From Imperialibacter roseus (GTDB taxonomy: Bacteria; Bacteroidota; Bacteroidia; Cytophagales; Cyclobacteriaceae): a DNA stretch of 64,000 nt. Shown here piece after piece: positions 7,669-17,100 of the stretch. Both the position numbers and the translations under genes were made by a program. The notes beneath the pieces are model-generated. The model had not been told where the DNA came from. It saw nothing but the letters and a program-made list of their open reading frames with translations, and did no database searches. Position 1 is the first letter of the stretch. The number at the start of each line of letters is the position of its first letter. The stretch is from NCBI RefSeq assembly GCF_032999765.1, contig NZ_CP136051.1:1650417-1714416 (forward strand), written 5' to 3'.

Positions 7669-8052
7669 CGTTATATCGTATCTAAGTTGAACATGACACA
7701 AGGCGAATGCCATGGTGAACAAGGCATCCGTCTGGTGGTATTATGCCAGAAAGTGAAATGCTAGGTAGGTTGTATAACGTGCTCCGTGTGGTTAGAGCAA
7801 CAAGTCTGCAGGAACAGTACTACGGGCCTCCTTATTTCTTTGATGAAATGGGAGGCCTATTTTACAAAGGCTTTGTTGTGCGTACAAAGCAACACACAAC
7901 TATCCATTCCGCCATCTGGCGAAAAAGGCAATGTGGGTATGTTCTTTGGCTTGTGCACGTTGTAGTCTTTTGATATTAACAAGATACAACTTAAAATGGT
8001 TTGCCAAGCAAATTTCTATATAATCGGTAGGGGAGGACGGTTTTTTGTTTGC
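7669..8052. other. Intergenic stretch without a supported gene
   Basis: 384 bp between the Rnk-like gene and the barrel protein, both on the minus strand. A 76-codon plus-strand frame at 7743-7973 has no leader, motif or sensible composition. The only structure is a hairpin, GGCCTCC at 7825-7831 and GGAGGCC at 7851-7857 with a 19-nt loop. It lacks a U-run on the minus strand, so terminator function for the barrel gene is doubtful. The Rnk promoter should lie near 7670-7780. Confidence 0.4.
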
Positions 8053-8889
8053 TTAATCCTTACCCTTTGTCAAAAGGTTAATGTTCGCTCCGAAAACGAC
8101 ATTGAGTTGTGAGAAGAAAAAGTGCTGTTTCCCCTGATCTGATTTGACGGAAGTGATCCTGATGTCGGGCATATCGATGAATCCCCCCTTTATTTCAGAC
8201 TGTACAAAGAAGTATTTGAAAAATTCAACGTTCACTCCAACCAGTGCGTCAATACCAAAGCCCGACCAGTGCCACTCGTCGTTTCTGTCGTAGCCCAGCA
8301 CCGTGGCGTCAGTTTTGGGATAGAGGCCTCCTGCTCCAACGCCTTCCACCAGGTTGATTTTTACTTTATTGAAGTCGGCGATTTCATTCAGGTGCCGCAG
8401 CTCAAGGTTAAGGTAGTTGAGGCCGTTGGTATGCTCCAGTTGCAAAAAGCCAGGTTGGATCACCACATCGCTGTGGGAGTAAGAACCATCGTATGGTGTG
8501 CCCGTTTCCGCTATGTGGCCTGATAGCTTCACATGCTGGCCCTGTTGAACCACGTATTTCATATGGTCGAAGCCAAAAGAGAGGCTTAGGTTTTTCTTGA
8601 AATAGTAGCCAATTCGAAAGTCATACTGCGGAATGGTGGCCCTTCCTGGGTTAAGGTAAATGGACGGATCAAAATGGGTTTGCCTGTCTTTGGCCACTAC
8701 CCTGTCCAGCCTGAAGTTGTAGTTGTCACCTGCGAAACTAATATCGGATTTGGAGTACCAACCTCTGTTCCATCCCCAATAGAGGAATATTTTTCCCTGG
8801 TGGCTTTCCTGTGTGTTGCTGAAAAAGGATTGGGAGAGTCCATTGAAAGAAACCGCTACAAAGCAGCCAATCAGAATGATATGCTTCAT
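8053..8889 (-). CDS. Small outer-membrane beta-barrel-like protein
   Basis: 278 residues with a signal peptide (about 1-19, ending G-L-S-Q). The mature part has regularly spaced amphipathic strands rich in Y/F/G: I-F-L-Y-W-G-W-N-R-G-W-Y, Y-D-F-R-I-G-Y-Y-F and L-S-L-S-F-G-F-D-H-M, ending in L-N-V-V-F-G-A-N-I-N-L-L. This resembles an 8- to 10-strand OmpA/OmpW-like barrel of the kind annotated as outer-membrane beta-barrel or acyloxyacyl-hydrolase-like protein. No catalytic motif is evident. It is a monocistronic minus-strand gene; upstream 8890-9111 shows no other gene. Confidence 0.65.
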   Translation of the reverse strand: MKHIILIGCFVAVSFNGLSQSFFSNTQESHQGKIFLYWGWNRGWYSKSDISFAGDNYNFRLDRVVAKDRQTHFDPSIYLNPGRATIPQYDFRIGYYFKKNLSLSFGFDHMKYVVQQGQHVKLSGHIAETGTPYDGSYSHSDVVIQPGFLQLEHTNGLNYLNLELRHLNEIADFNKVKINLVEGVGAGGLYPKTDATVLGYDRNDEWHWSGFGIDALVGVNVEFFKYFFVQSEIKGGFIDMPDIRITSVKSDQGKQHFFFSQLNVVFGANINLLTKGKD

Positions 8890-9111
8890 TTTTTAATTGA
8901 AGAGAAGGGGTAGGTTAGAATGAAAGACCAGTAAATAAAAAATGCTCGTAGTGCAGAGATGTGGGGCTGTCAATTTGGAATGATTTGATCAATAAAGAAG
9001 AGTAACAAATAAGCTTATTTCAGTTTAAACAGTGGTAGCTAAAAGCAGCGCCGAAGGTATGCAATTTTTCCAATTCAGTAAAACGATGAATCGCCTGATT
9101 TGGTTGGCTTG

Positions 9112-11505
9112 TTATTGCTGAATAGATACGATATTGTCCGGCCCTGTCAGGGTGATAGTGACATAGTTATTCTTTTCCGTTGAGGAAGCCACTTTTCCGT
9201 TGATTAAAACTGTTGAAGTTGCCTGGCTCGGCAGTTTTAATAATACTGTCCAGTCAGGATTTCGTTGTGTTATCTGATAGGTGACCAGGCTGTCTTTCGA
9301 GCTTTTTGTGAAGCTAATATTGTTGTCGCCCACCAACACATTGCTGATGGAAACATTGTCCCAGCCCTCGGGCATGTCGGGTGCTATCGTTACCTGCTTT
9401 TTGTGGGCTTCGGGCTGAATCCCGAAGAAGTAGTTAACAACAGGTACCGCCACCGCATAGATATTCCATGCCTGCACAATCATGCCATAATCAGGGCTCA
9501 CTTCGTACATGGAGCCAGGCAGGGCGTAGCTAAATGAGTTGTGCAGTTTTTTCAGGTAGCCAAGCGCCTCGTCGGGATGCCCGTATCTTGCCTCTGATAT
9601 GGCCTGCACGCCTGTTGGTAGTGTCATCACGGCACCCACATAGCTGAACGACTTCCATTTGCTGGAGGCATCGCTGGCTTCATCTCTGTCCATGCCCGTC
9701 ACGTACATGCCGAAACGGTTGCTGTACTTTCTGGCAGTAGCCAAAGCCTTGTCAGCCTTTTCAGGATCGGCAATGCCCATTTCAGTCGGCGTGTTAACGA
9801 CCCAGTTGTGGTGAACCACGTAGCCGCTGGTGTTAGCTGTTGCTTTGGAGGTCAGCTCTTTTTTTGTTTGCTCCAGCTCTTTGATCGACCAGGGCTTGTT
9901 GATGGTGTCGGCCCGTACGATGGCCGCATCGATCAACTCCAGCGCTTGTGCCTTTGTGGAGCGGAAGTCAGCGAACGATTGGGCACTTTCTACCCACCAT
10001 TCGCTATTAATTTTCTTTTTTAGTGCATCAGCCTTCTTTTGGTATTCAGCGCCAAGATTTGGTTCGCCCATTTCTATGGCCATTTGCGCTGCAGCCTCGT
10101 ATGCTTGTTGGGTATACACCACCACATCCACCATCTCGCTATGCAGTCCATGGATCTCCATCATGCCGGGGCCGTCAGGATAGCCGTTGCCATCTTTGTC
10201 CTGTGCTTCAATCCAGCTGATGCCTTTCTTTACTTCCGGGTAGTATTTTTCGAGTGTTTCCTTGTGCCCGGTCCATTGGTAGAAAGTCCAGAGAAGGGAA
10301 ATAAATTGCGGTGTTTCGTTAAGGTTGCCTGGATTGTAGGTTTCGGCATTGGTCGATGTTTCATGAATGATTCGGCCATTGCCGTTTAACTCCATTGATA
10401 GCTTTTCGATCAGGTTGATGGTGGCGTTCACTTCAGCCGGTGAGCCCGTGGCCAGCATGCCTTGAAGCGTGTAGCAATTGTCGGCACCAAACCACCACGG
10501 ATAGTCGGGCAAGCCGGCGGAAACACCTCTCCCTATTTCGGGCACATCCCTGATCAGCCAGGCCGTGTTGTACTTTACCCAGCGGTACATGGTTTCGATG
10601 TCTTTGTCAGGAATGGATATAGATGATGCCTGGGCTATTTGGTCGTACCGCTTCATTTTGTTCTTCAGAGCCACCGATGCTGTACCTTTGAGCTGATCAT
10701 AGGTGGCGTGGGCTTCATCGGCTGACGTGTACGAGCCAGCGATGTAGTACTGAACCGGGTAGGTTTCGTCAGGCTGTATGGTCACCCTCGAAACAATGGT
10801 GCCGTCGGTGCCCAGCCCCTTTCTTCCCTGAGGGCAGGGGCTTTCATCTATTCTGTATCCGACCACAGATTCGCTGCTGCCAAATATTGTATACCAGTCG
10901 TTGTTGAGGTCTTTTCCTAAATATGTTTCGGAAAGTTCCTGCAGGAAGAGGGTGTCTCTGGCGTCCTCAATATTCTTTCTTTCAGCCAACCAAACGGGCC
11001 TTAGGTCGACCATGCCCGTGAAGGCAAGCTCGAGCTCTTTTTCATTTTCACTCTCATTGGTAATGGCATATTCTACAACCAGTCCTTCCATGCCATCGTC
11101 AGGTACAAATTGCGTTCTTTGTATCAGTAAATCGCCTTTACGAAAAATGTGTTTGTTGGCAAAAGGGTAGTTAATGAATTCATCGGCCTTGTCGAGGCAA
11201 TAGGCTTCCTTTCCGGTTACTTCCTTGATATTCAGCGAAAATCCATCCATTAATTTAATCGGATGGTCCCAGATGCCGCCCATTTCTCCTTCAACATGCC
11301 AGCCAAGATCAGGAAAACTACCATCCTGATGGCCAATCATGTAAACCCGGTCGCCGGCAGTTACAAATGGGCTGCCCAGGTACTCCGGCTTGCCACTGAT
11401 ATGCTCTACGCTGTCGAGGCTTAGCAAAAGGCTGGTTGGTCTGATGGCGGTGTCACAAGACGCAAAAGCCAGAGAGATCCACAAAAGGCAAAGGAGTTGT
11501 TTCAT
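9112..11505 (-). CDS. Secreted lipoprotein with six-hairpin glycosidase fold (GH15/63-like, amylo-alpha-1,6-glucosidase-like)
   Basis: 797 residues. Lipoprotein leader with lipobox F-A-S-C near residue 17. The N-terminal half (about 25-290) is a beta-sandwich domain. The C-terminal half (about 300-720) has (alpha/alpha)6-type motifs: W-V-K-Y-N-T-A-W-L-I-R, Y-P-W-W-F-G-A-D-N-C-Y, N-E-T-P-Q-F-I-S-L-L-W, D-G-N-G-Y-P-D-G-P-G and P-G-S-M-Y-E-V-S-P-D-Y-G. These resemble glycogen-debranching-type and trehalase/glucosidase-type enzymes. Acidic residues in W-F-G-A-D-N and M-E-I-H-G could be catalytic, but the pair is not proven. The last 80 residues form a small beta domain. It is probably periplasmic-facing. 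No sugar transporter is adjacent; PBP1C lies just upstream in the same direction. Confidence 0.72.
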   Translation of the reverse strand: MKQLLCLLWISLAFASCDTAIRPTSLLLSLDSVEHISGKPEYLGSPFVTAGDRVYMIGHQDGSFPDLGWHVEGEMGGIWDHPIKLMDGFSLNIKEVTGKEAYCLDKADEFINYPFANKHIFRKGDLLIQRTQFVPDDGMEGLVVEYAITNESENEKELELAFTGMVDLRPVWLAERKNIEDARDTLFLQELSETYLGKDLNNDWYTIFGSSESVVGYRIDESPCPQGRKGLGTDGTIVSRVTIQPDETYPVQYYIAGSYTSADEAHATYDQLKGTASVALKNKMKRYDQIAQASSISIPDKDIETMYRWVKYNTAWLIRDVPEIGRGVSAGLPDYPWWFGADNCYTLQGMLATGSPAEVNATINLIEKLSMELNGNGRIIHETSTNAETYNPGNLNETPQFISLLWTFYQWTGHKETLEKYYPEVKKGISWIEAQDKDGNGYPDGPGMMEIHGLHSEMVDVVVYTQQAYEAAAQMAIEMGEPNLGAEYQKKADALKKKINSEWWVESAQSFADFRSTKAQALELIDAAIVRADTINKPWSIKELEQTKKELTSKATANTSGYVVHHNWVVNTPTEMGIADPEKADKALATARKYSNRFGMYVTGMDRDEASDASSKWKSFSYVGAVMTLPTGVQAISEARYGHPDEALGYLKKLHNSFSYALPGSMYEVSPDYGMIVQAWNIYAVAVPVVNYFFGIQPEAHKKQVTIAPDMPEGWDNVSISNVLVGDNNISFTKSSKDSLVTYQITQRNPDWTVLLKLPSQATSTVLINGKVASSTEKNNYVTITLTGPDNIVSIQQ

Positions 11506-11603
11506 CAGAGAAGTATGTTTTTAAGTAGTTAAAAGTATTGATTAAGCTACTTGCATGCAAAGGCAAAGCGATGGCTGTCCTGAAAACTGATGCGGGTTTG
11601 AGT

Positions 11604-13997
11604 TTATTGTAATACCTCAAACGCCTGTTTCAATTCATTCCCCTCGTCATCCACAAGGGTAAGCATGTGTGGGCCAGGTTCCGGATGAAAACCCATTTGA
11701 TGAATGAAATTCGTTGAGCCAACGTAGGCTTCATCCAGGTGCCAGTAGATGGTAGAAGCCGGATTGCGGTGTGCCGCTTCAAATATGGCCAGGCCTGGTT
11801 TGCCATCCTGCTCAACTGGCACATATACTTTGGTGAACTCCCTTGGGTAAATTAATTCCATGAAGCCATTAGCATTTTGTTCGCCACAAGCGGGTAAAAA
11901 TGGAGGCGGTTCCTTGTAGTTGGAGTGGTACTGCTTGTAGTACCATGCCTGCACTGCTGGCAACACAAACCAGCGCCTGCTTAGCATCTTGTCAACAGCA
12001 TAGCAAGCGCTGCTTACCTGGTGTTTTTCAGCCTGATCCAGGTGGAGAAGATGATGGTAGGTGCATCGTTTTCCCTGAAGCATATAGTCAGGTAAATTGG
12101 TGTCAGTGGTTTCCGTACAATACTCGGTTGCCAAAAGTCCGCTTTCTTTGCAGATGCTGACCGGCTTTCCGAACGGCTCATCGAAGGTGGCATCGCCACC
12201 CAGCAGTTCGAATATGCTGAACATCAGTGGTGAGGCCGAGCGAATGCCCGTTAGCCCTGGCCGGCCTTCATTGTCGGCGTTGCCTACCCAAACACCTACC
12301 ACATAACGGTCGTTGAGACCGATGGCCCAGGCATCACGAAAGCCGTGGCTGGTACCGGTTTTCCAGGCAATGGGGCGGTACGAGCCATACATTTCTGCAC
12401 CAGACATTTCTTCAGGACGCCTTAGCTGCTGCATGGCCTGGAAGGCATAAAGTATGGAGGGTGCTGCCAGCAGGCCATTCGCTTCCAGGTCACTTTCTTG
12501 TTCGGTTGTTTTTAGTGGAAGGTAGGTGTTTGGTCTGTAGTCCGCAGTTGAATAGCCTCTGTTGTAAGGGCGATCCTGAAAGTTGTTCAGCGCTCTCGCC
12601 ATGCCAGCAAACATGCCTGACAGTTCCCAAAGTGTTGATTCAGCTCCGCCAAGAATAAGCGAGAGGCCATAGTGATTGGCGGGCCTATCCAACGACTGCA
12701 TGCCTATTTGCCGGAGCTTCTGGTGCAGCTTTTCATAGCCATATTCCCGTAAGAGAAAAACGAAAGGCACGTTGAGGCTGCTGGCAAGCGCCTCATCAGC
12801 TGCAACGGCTCCCCTGTATTTTTTGTCGAAGTTTTGCGGAGCAAAACCCCGATAGAAGAGAGGGATGTCAGGCAGTAGCTCCTTTGGTAAGAGAATGCCA
12901 TCATCCAGCGCTGCGGCATACAGAAATGGCTTTAGCAGGCTTCCGGGACTTCTGTGGGCGGTGATCACGTCCACAAACTGGCCATGGTTATTGGTTTCGT
13001 CACCATTGGGAAAGGAATTACCTACGTAGGCGAGCGTTTCCCCTGAAGCAATATCGATAACAATGGCAGCGGCGTTGTGGATTTCATTGTAGGCCAGTTG
13101 CTCTGAATAGCGATCCGTTTTTTCTTTCACCTGCCGTTGCAAAGCAAAGTCCAGCGTTGATTGCACAATGGTACCGACCAGACCATCTTTTTCAGCTCGT
13201 TGCAAAAGGTGGAAAGCATCGTTGGGCAGGGGCTTTACTTTACCGGGCAGAGGTTCAGCTTTTGCCAGCAGGGCCTCGTCGCTGGTGAGGTAGCCTTTTG
13301 CGCTGAGTTTATCTAAAAGGGCATCTCTTTTGTGTCTGAAGGTGATTTCATTTTTTCCTGGAAATACTGAAGAGGGGCTGTTAGGCAGTACTGCCAGCGC
13401 TGCAGTTTCTGCCCATGAAAGCTGATAGGGCGGGCGACCGAAATACCGCCAGGATGCTGCCGAGAGCCCGACGACATTGCCGCCAAAAGGTGCGTGGTAA
13501 GTATACAACCGTAGTATTTCTTCTTTTGAATAAAAGAGCTCCAGCTTGATGGAAAGCAGGAGTTCCCAGAGCTTTTGCCGATAGGTTCTCTCCTGGTTTT
13601 CCAGGGCCATTCTTACTGTTTGCATGGTCAATGTGCTGCCGCCGCTTACTATTTTTCCAGACCGAATGTTTTGCCAAAATGCCCTGCCAAGTGATACAGG
13701 ATTGATCCCCGGATGGTAGTGAAAGTACTCATCTTCGAAAAGGAGAATGGCTGCTTTGAACTTTTGTGGCACCGAATCAGCCGGGGGGAAGCGCCATTGT
13801 CCGTCAGAGGAGATGCGGGCTCCCAGCAACTGTCCATCGGAAGATTGAAGAAGTGTGGCGTATTTCTTAGGAAAAAGGGGAGATGGCAGGGGGTAAAACA
13901 GGATGAGCATTAAAGGAAGGGCAAACAAGACCACCATCCATTTGAACCACTTCCTTTGGAATAAATTTAAGAGGACTGAACCAGCCACGTTTGTCAC
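11604..13997 (-). CDS. pbpC: Penicillin-binding protein 1C, bifunctional transglycosylase/transpeptidase
   Basis: 797 residues, the usual size for PBP1C. An N-terminal membrane helix (about 16-34) precedes the GT51 glycosyltransferase (F-E-D-E-Y-F-H-Y-H-P-G-I-N, G-G-S-T-L-T-M-Q-T-V-R). The transpeptidase follows: S353-L-L-K356 in S-P-G-S-L-L-K-P, S-S-L-N as the SxN motif, and K-T-G-T-S. The last 90 residues form the BiPBP_C domain specific to PBP1C. It acts in the periplasm on lipid II. It follows the alpha-2-macroglobulin gene on the same strand after 130 bp, the same partnership as pbpC and yfhM in Escherichia coli, although a strong terminator separates them. Confidence 0.95.
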   Translation of the reverse strand: MTNVAGSVLLNLFQRKWFKWMVVLFALPLMLILFYPLPSPLFPKKYATLLQSSDGQLLGARISSDGQWRFPPADSVPQKFKAAILLFEDEYFHYHPGINPVSLGRAFWQNIRSGKIVSGGSTLTMQTVRMALENQERTYRQKLWELLLSIKLELFYSKEEILRLYTYHAPFGGNVVGLSAASWRYFGRPPYQLSWAETAALAVLPNSPSSVFPGKNEITFRHKRDALLDKLSAKGYLTSDEALLAKAEPLPGKVKPLPNDAFHLLQRAEKDGLVGTIVQSTLDFALQRQVKEKTDRYSEQLAYNEIHNAAAIVIDIASGETLAYVGNSFPNGDETNNHGQFVDVITAHRSPGSLLKPFLYAAALDDGILLPKELLPDIPLFYRGFAPQNFDKKYRGAVAADEALASSLNVPFVFLLREYGYEKLHQKLRQIGMQSLDRPANHYGLSLILGGAESTLWELSGMFAGMARALNNFQDRPYNRGYSTADYRPNTYLPLKTTEQESDLEANGLLAAPSILYAFQAMQQLRRPEEMSGAEMYGSYRPIAWKTGTSHGFRDAWAIGLNDRYVVGVWVGNADNEGRPGLTGIRSASPLMFSIFELLGGDATFDEPFGKPVSICKESGLLATEYCTETTDTNLPDYMLQGKRCTYHHLLHLDQAEKHQVSSACYAVDKMLSRRWFVLPAVQAWYYKQYHSNYKEPPPFLPACGEQNANGFMELIYPREFTKVYVPVEQDGKPGLAIFEAAHRNPASTIYWHLDEAYVGSTNFIHQMGFHPEPGPHMLTLVDDEGNELKQAFEVLQ

Positions 13998-14072
13998 TAA
14001 AAGTCAGAGCGATTAATCGAATTATTTGAATTGGGGTAGGTCAAAGAAAGCAAAGTTTAGCTGATATAAGAA

Positions 14073-14113
14073 AAACAGATGGCCTCTATTAAAATATGAG
14101 AGGCCATCTGTTT
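14073..14113 (-). terminator. Strong rho-independent terminator after the alpha-2-macroglobulin gene
   Basis: A perfect 15-bp inverted repeat, AAACAGATGGCCTCT (14073-14087) and AGAGGCCATCTGTTT (14099-14113), has an 11-nt loop. Read on the minus strand, the second arm runs into TTTTTC, which completes a terminator 15 bp after the macroglobulin stop. It lies before pbpC, which must therefore rely on read-through or on its own promoter. Confidence 0.85.
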
Positions 14114-14127
14114 GCTACTCGTCTGCC

Positions 14128-17100
14128 CTATTTATCGGTGATCACTTCTACCCACCTTCCGGCCTTGTGGGCGTAGATGGTGTCATCGTACATGGCTTCT
14201 ACTGAAGTGGCAGGCATATAAAATTTGCCCTGGTAAGATGCATTGAGCAACACCCTGATCACGATTTGTTTGCTTGCCTGCAAGTCGAAATAATTCATGA
14301 CCCTGTCGTCACGAATATCGGTATAGTCAGGTTTTTGCCCATTGCTCGCATCTTCAGTGCCTTCCAGTCGGGTATTAATAATTTCCCAACCCGAAGGAAA
14401 CAGTTGAGTGAGCGCCATGTCTTTGTACAGTCCCTTTTCTCCCGGGTTTCGCACAACAACCTCCGCCATGAAGTTTGTCCCTTGTTTTAGCCTCGATACA
14501 TCAAGACCGTCGCCGTCCATGGTTTTGTAGCTGACGATCATGCTCAGGTTCTTCTCGCCTGCAATTTCGCCGCCCTCAATCGGAACACCTTTGCGGATGA
14601 TCCTTGCGAAGATGGGAGCACTTCCGTTATTGGTTATTTTGATCGGCTGCTGTTTGTCGGGCGTTTGAAGGTATACCTGGGTCACATAGTCCTTTCCTCC
14701 CGCCGGAGAAAGCTTTCCGCCTACCTCCAAAGCTACTGTGAGCGATTCCTCCAAAGGAAAGTCCTGCACATATTTGGCAATGGAAATAAAGCAATAAGCC
14801 GTTGTTTGCGTGCTCATCCAGTTGTCTTTATTGCCCATTTCTTTGGCTATTTTCTGTAGGATCCCAAAGGCATCTTCTTTCCTTTTGAGCTGCAGAAGTG
14901 TTTCCATGATCATGGCCTGGTCCCTCATGGGTGAGCCGTAGGTGTAGTAGTAACGCCTGTTGTTGTCGGGTTCAACTTCTGATGAGAGACCTTCGACAAG
15001 GCCGGTTGCCTGCTGATCAAATCCAGCCAATGCATAAGTCAGTGCAAGTCTCCAGCGGGCTTCTCTTTGCAGGTTTGCCTTCTCCTTCATCCTGTTCATA
15101 GCGCCCACTGCAGGGCTGCCAGCCAGTGCCAGGGTATACAGCCTGTAGGCCTGGATGAGGTCGTTGTCTTCTTCGCCGCTCAGGCTTCCCCATGCGTCCG
15201 CTTTCTGGGTTTGGAAATTGGTCCATGAAGCCAGCATACCTTCTGGCACACTATAACCTTTTTTCCGGGCCTCAATAAGGAAGTGACCGGCATAGTTGGT
15301 GCCCCAGAAGTTGGCATAACTGTTGCCGGGCCAGTACGAGAAGCCGCCACTGCTCAACTGGAAGCTTTTCAGCCGGTTAATGGCAGCATCGATATTTTTT
15401 TGCACTTGCATTTTCTTGTCATCTGGCAGGGTAGTCAGGTTATCAAGGTAGAGCTGCGCAAATACCGAAGAGGTGGTTTGTTCGATACAGCCATGCGGGT
15501 ACTGGATCAGATAGCCCAGGCGCTGTTCGATATTCAGTGGTGGCAGTGTACTTAGCTCGATGGCGCCTTCGTTCCTTCCCGCCAGGCCAATTGGCGTGTA
15601 ATCCAGACTCCAGTTCTCGCTCGCACCAAGCACCTTTTCCACCACCTGCGTTACCGGTGGGTTGCGTGGAATGATGTTCATCTCAATATCGTAGCTGGCA
15701 GTGAGGCTGCCTGAGGTGGCCGTTACCTTCACTTTGCCTACACCCAATACCTCTTTCGCTTTCAGGTCAAAGTAAATGACTTTGTCGCCCTGCCCACTGA
15801 ACGTGACGGACTGCTCGGCGGCTCCGTTGAGCGCTAGAGTGCCCGTGGCTTCTACTTTCACTTTGGCATTTTTTACATTATTGTCCAGGGCAAAAACATT
15901 GACAGGCAGCTTCATCGTTTCTGTTGGCCCGGCTACTCTGGGTAAGGTAGCCAATATCATTAGCGGCTGCTTTACAGGCGTGGCCTTGTCGGCGAAACCA
16001 TATGCTCCGTTGTTGGCAGCGATGACCATGGTTTTTACACTGCCGATGTATTGTGGCAGCTTGAGGTTGTGCTTGGCAGACTTGCCAGCCTGAAGGTAGA
16101 ACGGCCCCAGGTACATAACCACCGGCTTGAACCTGTTAGCTTCGGTTTCTTCCTTGGCTTCTATGTCGCCGTCACCGCCTACAGCCAGAAGGCGCTCTAT
16201 TTTGCCGGCAAAAGCACCCATCACGTCGTCATATACGTCCCAGGTTTTAATACCTAATGCCTCTCTGGCGTAGAAAGAGTTCCAGGGGTCCGGTGTTTTG
16301 AAGTTGGTAATATCCAGCAATCCTTCATCAACAACCGCAATGGAGTAGGCCATGGCCTTGCCACCCTTTTCTGATACCCCGATAGTGAAAGACTGCTCGG
16401 GACGTAAATCGTCTGGCATAGCAATTACAGGCTCAAGCCTGGTGCCGGGGTCAACCACCTTCACCGACTGCACACCGTATAACCTGATGGGCAAGTCATT
16501 TGATGTTTGACCGTGAGGTTGTAGCATCGTAAGGTTGATGTAAAAATTTGGAGCCATGTCGCTGGTAGCTTCAAAGTCAACAGCAGTGTTGCCTTCCTTG
16601 GCTTCCACCCAAAAGGTTTGAAGTACTTTGCTTCCTGATTCCAAGCTTACCAGTATGCGGTTACCGGCCGTAGTAGGTATGGACAAAGCGATTTTTTCGC
16701 CCACTTTGTATTCTTCTTTTTCTATACCAAAGTCGAGCATGGAAGAGCCACCCAGCTCACCTCTTTTGCCTTTACCAGCCCAGCCCGGCCAGTCGATGTA
16801 GACCACCTGCCCGGCAGAGTGCCCTGAGATAGGATCTTCCACCCGCACGAAATAGCGGCCCCATTGTGGGTAGTCTATCCGGAGATTCCAGGAGCCCTCA
16901 CCGTTGTTGGTGTCTACAAACCCTTCTTTGATAGGGTCACGGTACGACCGGCCCACATAGTTGCTGATGGCGTCGTAGGAATTGTCCCACCACCATTTCC
17001 AGTCCAGCTTAAAGAGCTGCACCTTCACATTGCGCCGATTGATAGGGTTGCCATCAGCGTCGACCGATGCGATGCGGATAGCATGGTCTTTATCGGTAAG

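Noticed and set aside
7825-7857. GGCCTCC/GGAGGCC hairpin as a terminator
   Set aside because: No U-run on the strand of the neighbouring gene, and it lies about 200 bp past the stop; kept only as a note in the gap entry.
7743-7973. Plus-strand 76-codon frame in the 7.7-8.0 kb gap
   Set aside because: No leader, motif or ribosome-binding site, and unlikely composition for a Bacteroidota protein.
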